A DNA stretch of 64,000 nt from Pseudomonadota bacterium (lineage in GTDB: Bacteria > Pseudomonadota > Alphaproteobacteria > Rhodobacterales > Rhodobacteraceae): assembly GCA_020161655.1 (NCBI GenBank), contig JAIUPC010000017.1, positions 248,001 through 312,000 on the forward strand. The letters are read 5' to 3'. The notes beneath the pieces are model-generated. The model searched no databases. It saw nothing but the letters and a program-made list of their open reading frames with translations, and was not told where the DNA came from. Of the stretch, positions 62,995 through 64,000 are shown one piece after another. A program made the position numbers and the translations under genes. The stretch's first letter is position 1; each line of letters starts with the position of its first letter.

Positions 62995-64000
62995 ATGTGC
63001 GCCGATACGCCCGAAGCCCCCGATTACCGCAATACCGTCTTCCTGCCCGAAACCGAATTTCCCATGCGCGCCGGCCTGCCGCAACGCGAGCCGGACTGGC
63101 TTGCCCGCTGGCAAAGGCTCGGCGTCTATGACCGGCTCAGGGAAAAAACCGGCCGCAAGCCCTTCATCCTGCATGACGGCCCGCCCTACGCCAACGGCCA
63201 CCTCCATATCGGCCATGCGCTGAACAAGGTCCTGAAGGACATGGTGGTGCGGTCCCAGCAGATGATGGGTCGCGACGCGCGCTATGTGCCGGGCTGGGAT
63301 TGCCACGGCCTGCCGATCGAATGGAAGATCGAGGAGCAGTATCGGGCCAAGGGCCTGAACAAGGACGACGTCGACGTCGTCGCCTTCCGCCAGGAATGCC
63401 GCAAGTTCGCCGAGGGCTGGATCGACGTCCAGCGCGAGGAGTTCAAGCGCCTCGGCGTCACCGGCATGTGGGCCGATCCCTACCTGACCATGGACTACCA
63501 CGCCGAGGCGGTGATCGCGGCGGAGTTCATGCAGTTCCTGATGAACGGGAGCCTGTATCAGGGGTCGAAGCCGGTGATGTGGTCGCCGGTCGAGAAGACC
63601 GCGCTCGCCGAGGCGGAGGTCGAGTATCACGACCATACCAGCCATCAGGTCTGGGTAAGGTTCCCGGTTCTGGCCGGGGATGCCTCCGGCGGAGGTATTT
63701 CGGGCAAGATGAATGCGAGTATCGTCATCTGGACGACGACGCCCTGGACGATCCCGCAGAACCGTGCCGTGGCGTACAGCCCGGACATCGCCTACGGGGC
63801 TTATGAAGTCGTAGCCCTGGGCGAAAACTCCTCCGCGCAAGTGGGTGAGCATGTGATCCTCGCCGACAAGCTGGCCGAAGGCGTCTTCGGTGCGGCACGC
63901 GTGGCGGAGTTCAAGCGGCTGCGCTCTGTGACGGCTGAGGAACTTGGGGCGCTGACCCTCGCCCACCCCTTCCGCAGCGTCGAGGGCGGCAATGGCGAGT
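62995..64000 (+). CDS. ileS: Isoleucyl-tRNA synthetase, 5' part (runs off window)
   Basis: First 335 codons from ATG 62995 (AAGGA about 9 nt upstream), open to the window end. Charges tRNA-Ile. The class I HIGH motif is in [20 protein letters not shown], followed by [14 protein letters not shown] and the start of the editing domain ([18 protein letters not shown]). The KMSKS region lies beyond 64000. Just before IVIWTTT a 12-residue stretch ([12 protein letters not shown]) is encoded by a copy of the intergenic repeat, an in-frame insertion relative to the usual sequence. Confidence 0.95.
   Translation, partial: MCADTPEAPDYRNTVFLPETEFPMRAGLPQREPDWLARWQRLGVYDRLREKTGRKPFILHDGPPYANGHLHIGHALNKVLKDMVVRSQQMMGRDARYVPGWDCHGLPIEWKIEEQYRAKGLNKDDVDVVAFRQECRKFAEGWIDVQREEFKRLGVTGMWADPYLTMDYHAEAVIAAEFMQFLMNGSLYQGSKPVMWSPVEKTALAEAEVEYHDHTSHQVWVRFPVLAGDASGGGISGKMNASIVIWTTTPWTIPQNRAVAYSPDIAYGAYEVVALGENSSAQVGEHVILADKLAEGVFGAARVAEFKRLRSVTAEELGALTLAHPFRSVEGGNGE
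63682..63713 (+). repeat. Intergenic-type repeat inside the ileS coding region
   Basis: GCCTCCGGCGGAGGTATTT followed by CGGGCAAGATGAA matches copy B (48846-48880) with only a C/G change and a short indel. It is read in frame and lies at the entry of the editing domain. Confidence 0.6.

Overview
The window is a high-GC, gene-dense stretch of bacterial chromosome with about 72 protein genes, mostly in short operons with 1-14 nt overlaps. Gene content and order point to an alphaproteobacterium of the Rhodobacteraceae/Paracoccaceae type. The markers are the rpoZ-relA-DUF2062-pdxJ...acpS-lepB-rnc-era-DUF1491-recO cluster, pckA next to chvI-chvG-hprK-rapZ-EIIA-HPr, a plant-type GshA, a probable methylsuccinyl-CoA dehydrogenase, group III truncated haemoglobin, and short G/C-hairpin repeats. 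I saw no rRNA, tRNA, CRISPR array, prophage or transposase gene.

Layout. 1-5760: start of a secreted protein, a coiled-coil membrane protein, a large OmpA-domain protein, ubiA, rsmE, an acetyltransferase and a membrane protein. 5875-14911: gshA, a hairpin-rich gap, then a minus-strand pyrimidine/lipid block (pyrB, an outer-membrane protein, three paralogous two-helix membrane proteins and a fourth remnant, a pyrC-like gene, plsY) and a lysine-aminomutase-like radical SAM gene. 14997-24286: uracil-DNA glycosylase, moaB, a nitrobindin-like protein, a two-gene RND efflux pump, a DsbD-alpha-like protein, YqgE and a GFA-acetyltransferase fusion. 24396-32111: smc, a 43-residue secreted peptide, a lytic transglycosylase, a single-domain receiver behind a CtrA-type box, an L,D-transpeptidase and a C-S lyase. 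32215-37881: two peptide deformylase genes (the second with its catalytic residues replaced), fmt, small membrane proteins, rnhA, ispH and a NYN-domain protein. 37979-51298: folK, rpoZ, the stringent-response gene rsh, and the lepB-rnc-era-recO core cluster, interrupted by an accessory redox/MarR module and by a reversed nuclease gene. 51303-64000: a frameshifted reductase, the acyl-CoA dehydrogenase, a TauE-type exporter, pckA, the ChvI/ChvG-PTS regulatory operon, an acyltransferase, truncated haemoglobin and the 5' part of ileS.

How the genes work together. Most are housekeeping: ubiquinone, pyrimidine, folate, isoprenoid and PLP synthesis, N-terminal formyl-methionine handling, RNA processing and protein secretion. 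The last third holds an envelope-stress/carbon control unit. ChvG/ChvI sits beside pckA and upstream of an HPr kinase, RapZ, EIIA-Man and HPr, with no sugar transporter present, so this PTS branch is presumably regulatory.

The observations I would look at first are: the accessory module at 42681-44525, where a MarR regulator with a four-cysteine tail faces a secreted protein plus a thioredoxin-like protein across a perfect 13-bp inverted repeat; the pyrC-like protein with metal ligands lost; the deformylase paralogue with Cys-to-Ser and Glu-to-Gln changes; the expanded membrane-protein family inside the pyr block; and an intergenic repeat fixed in frame inside ileS.
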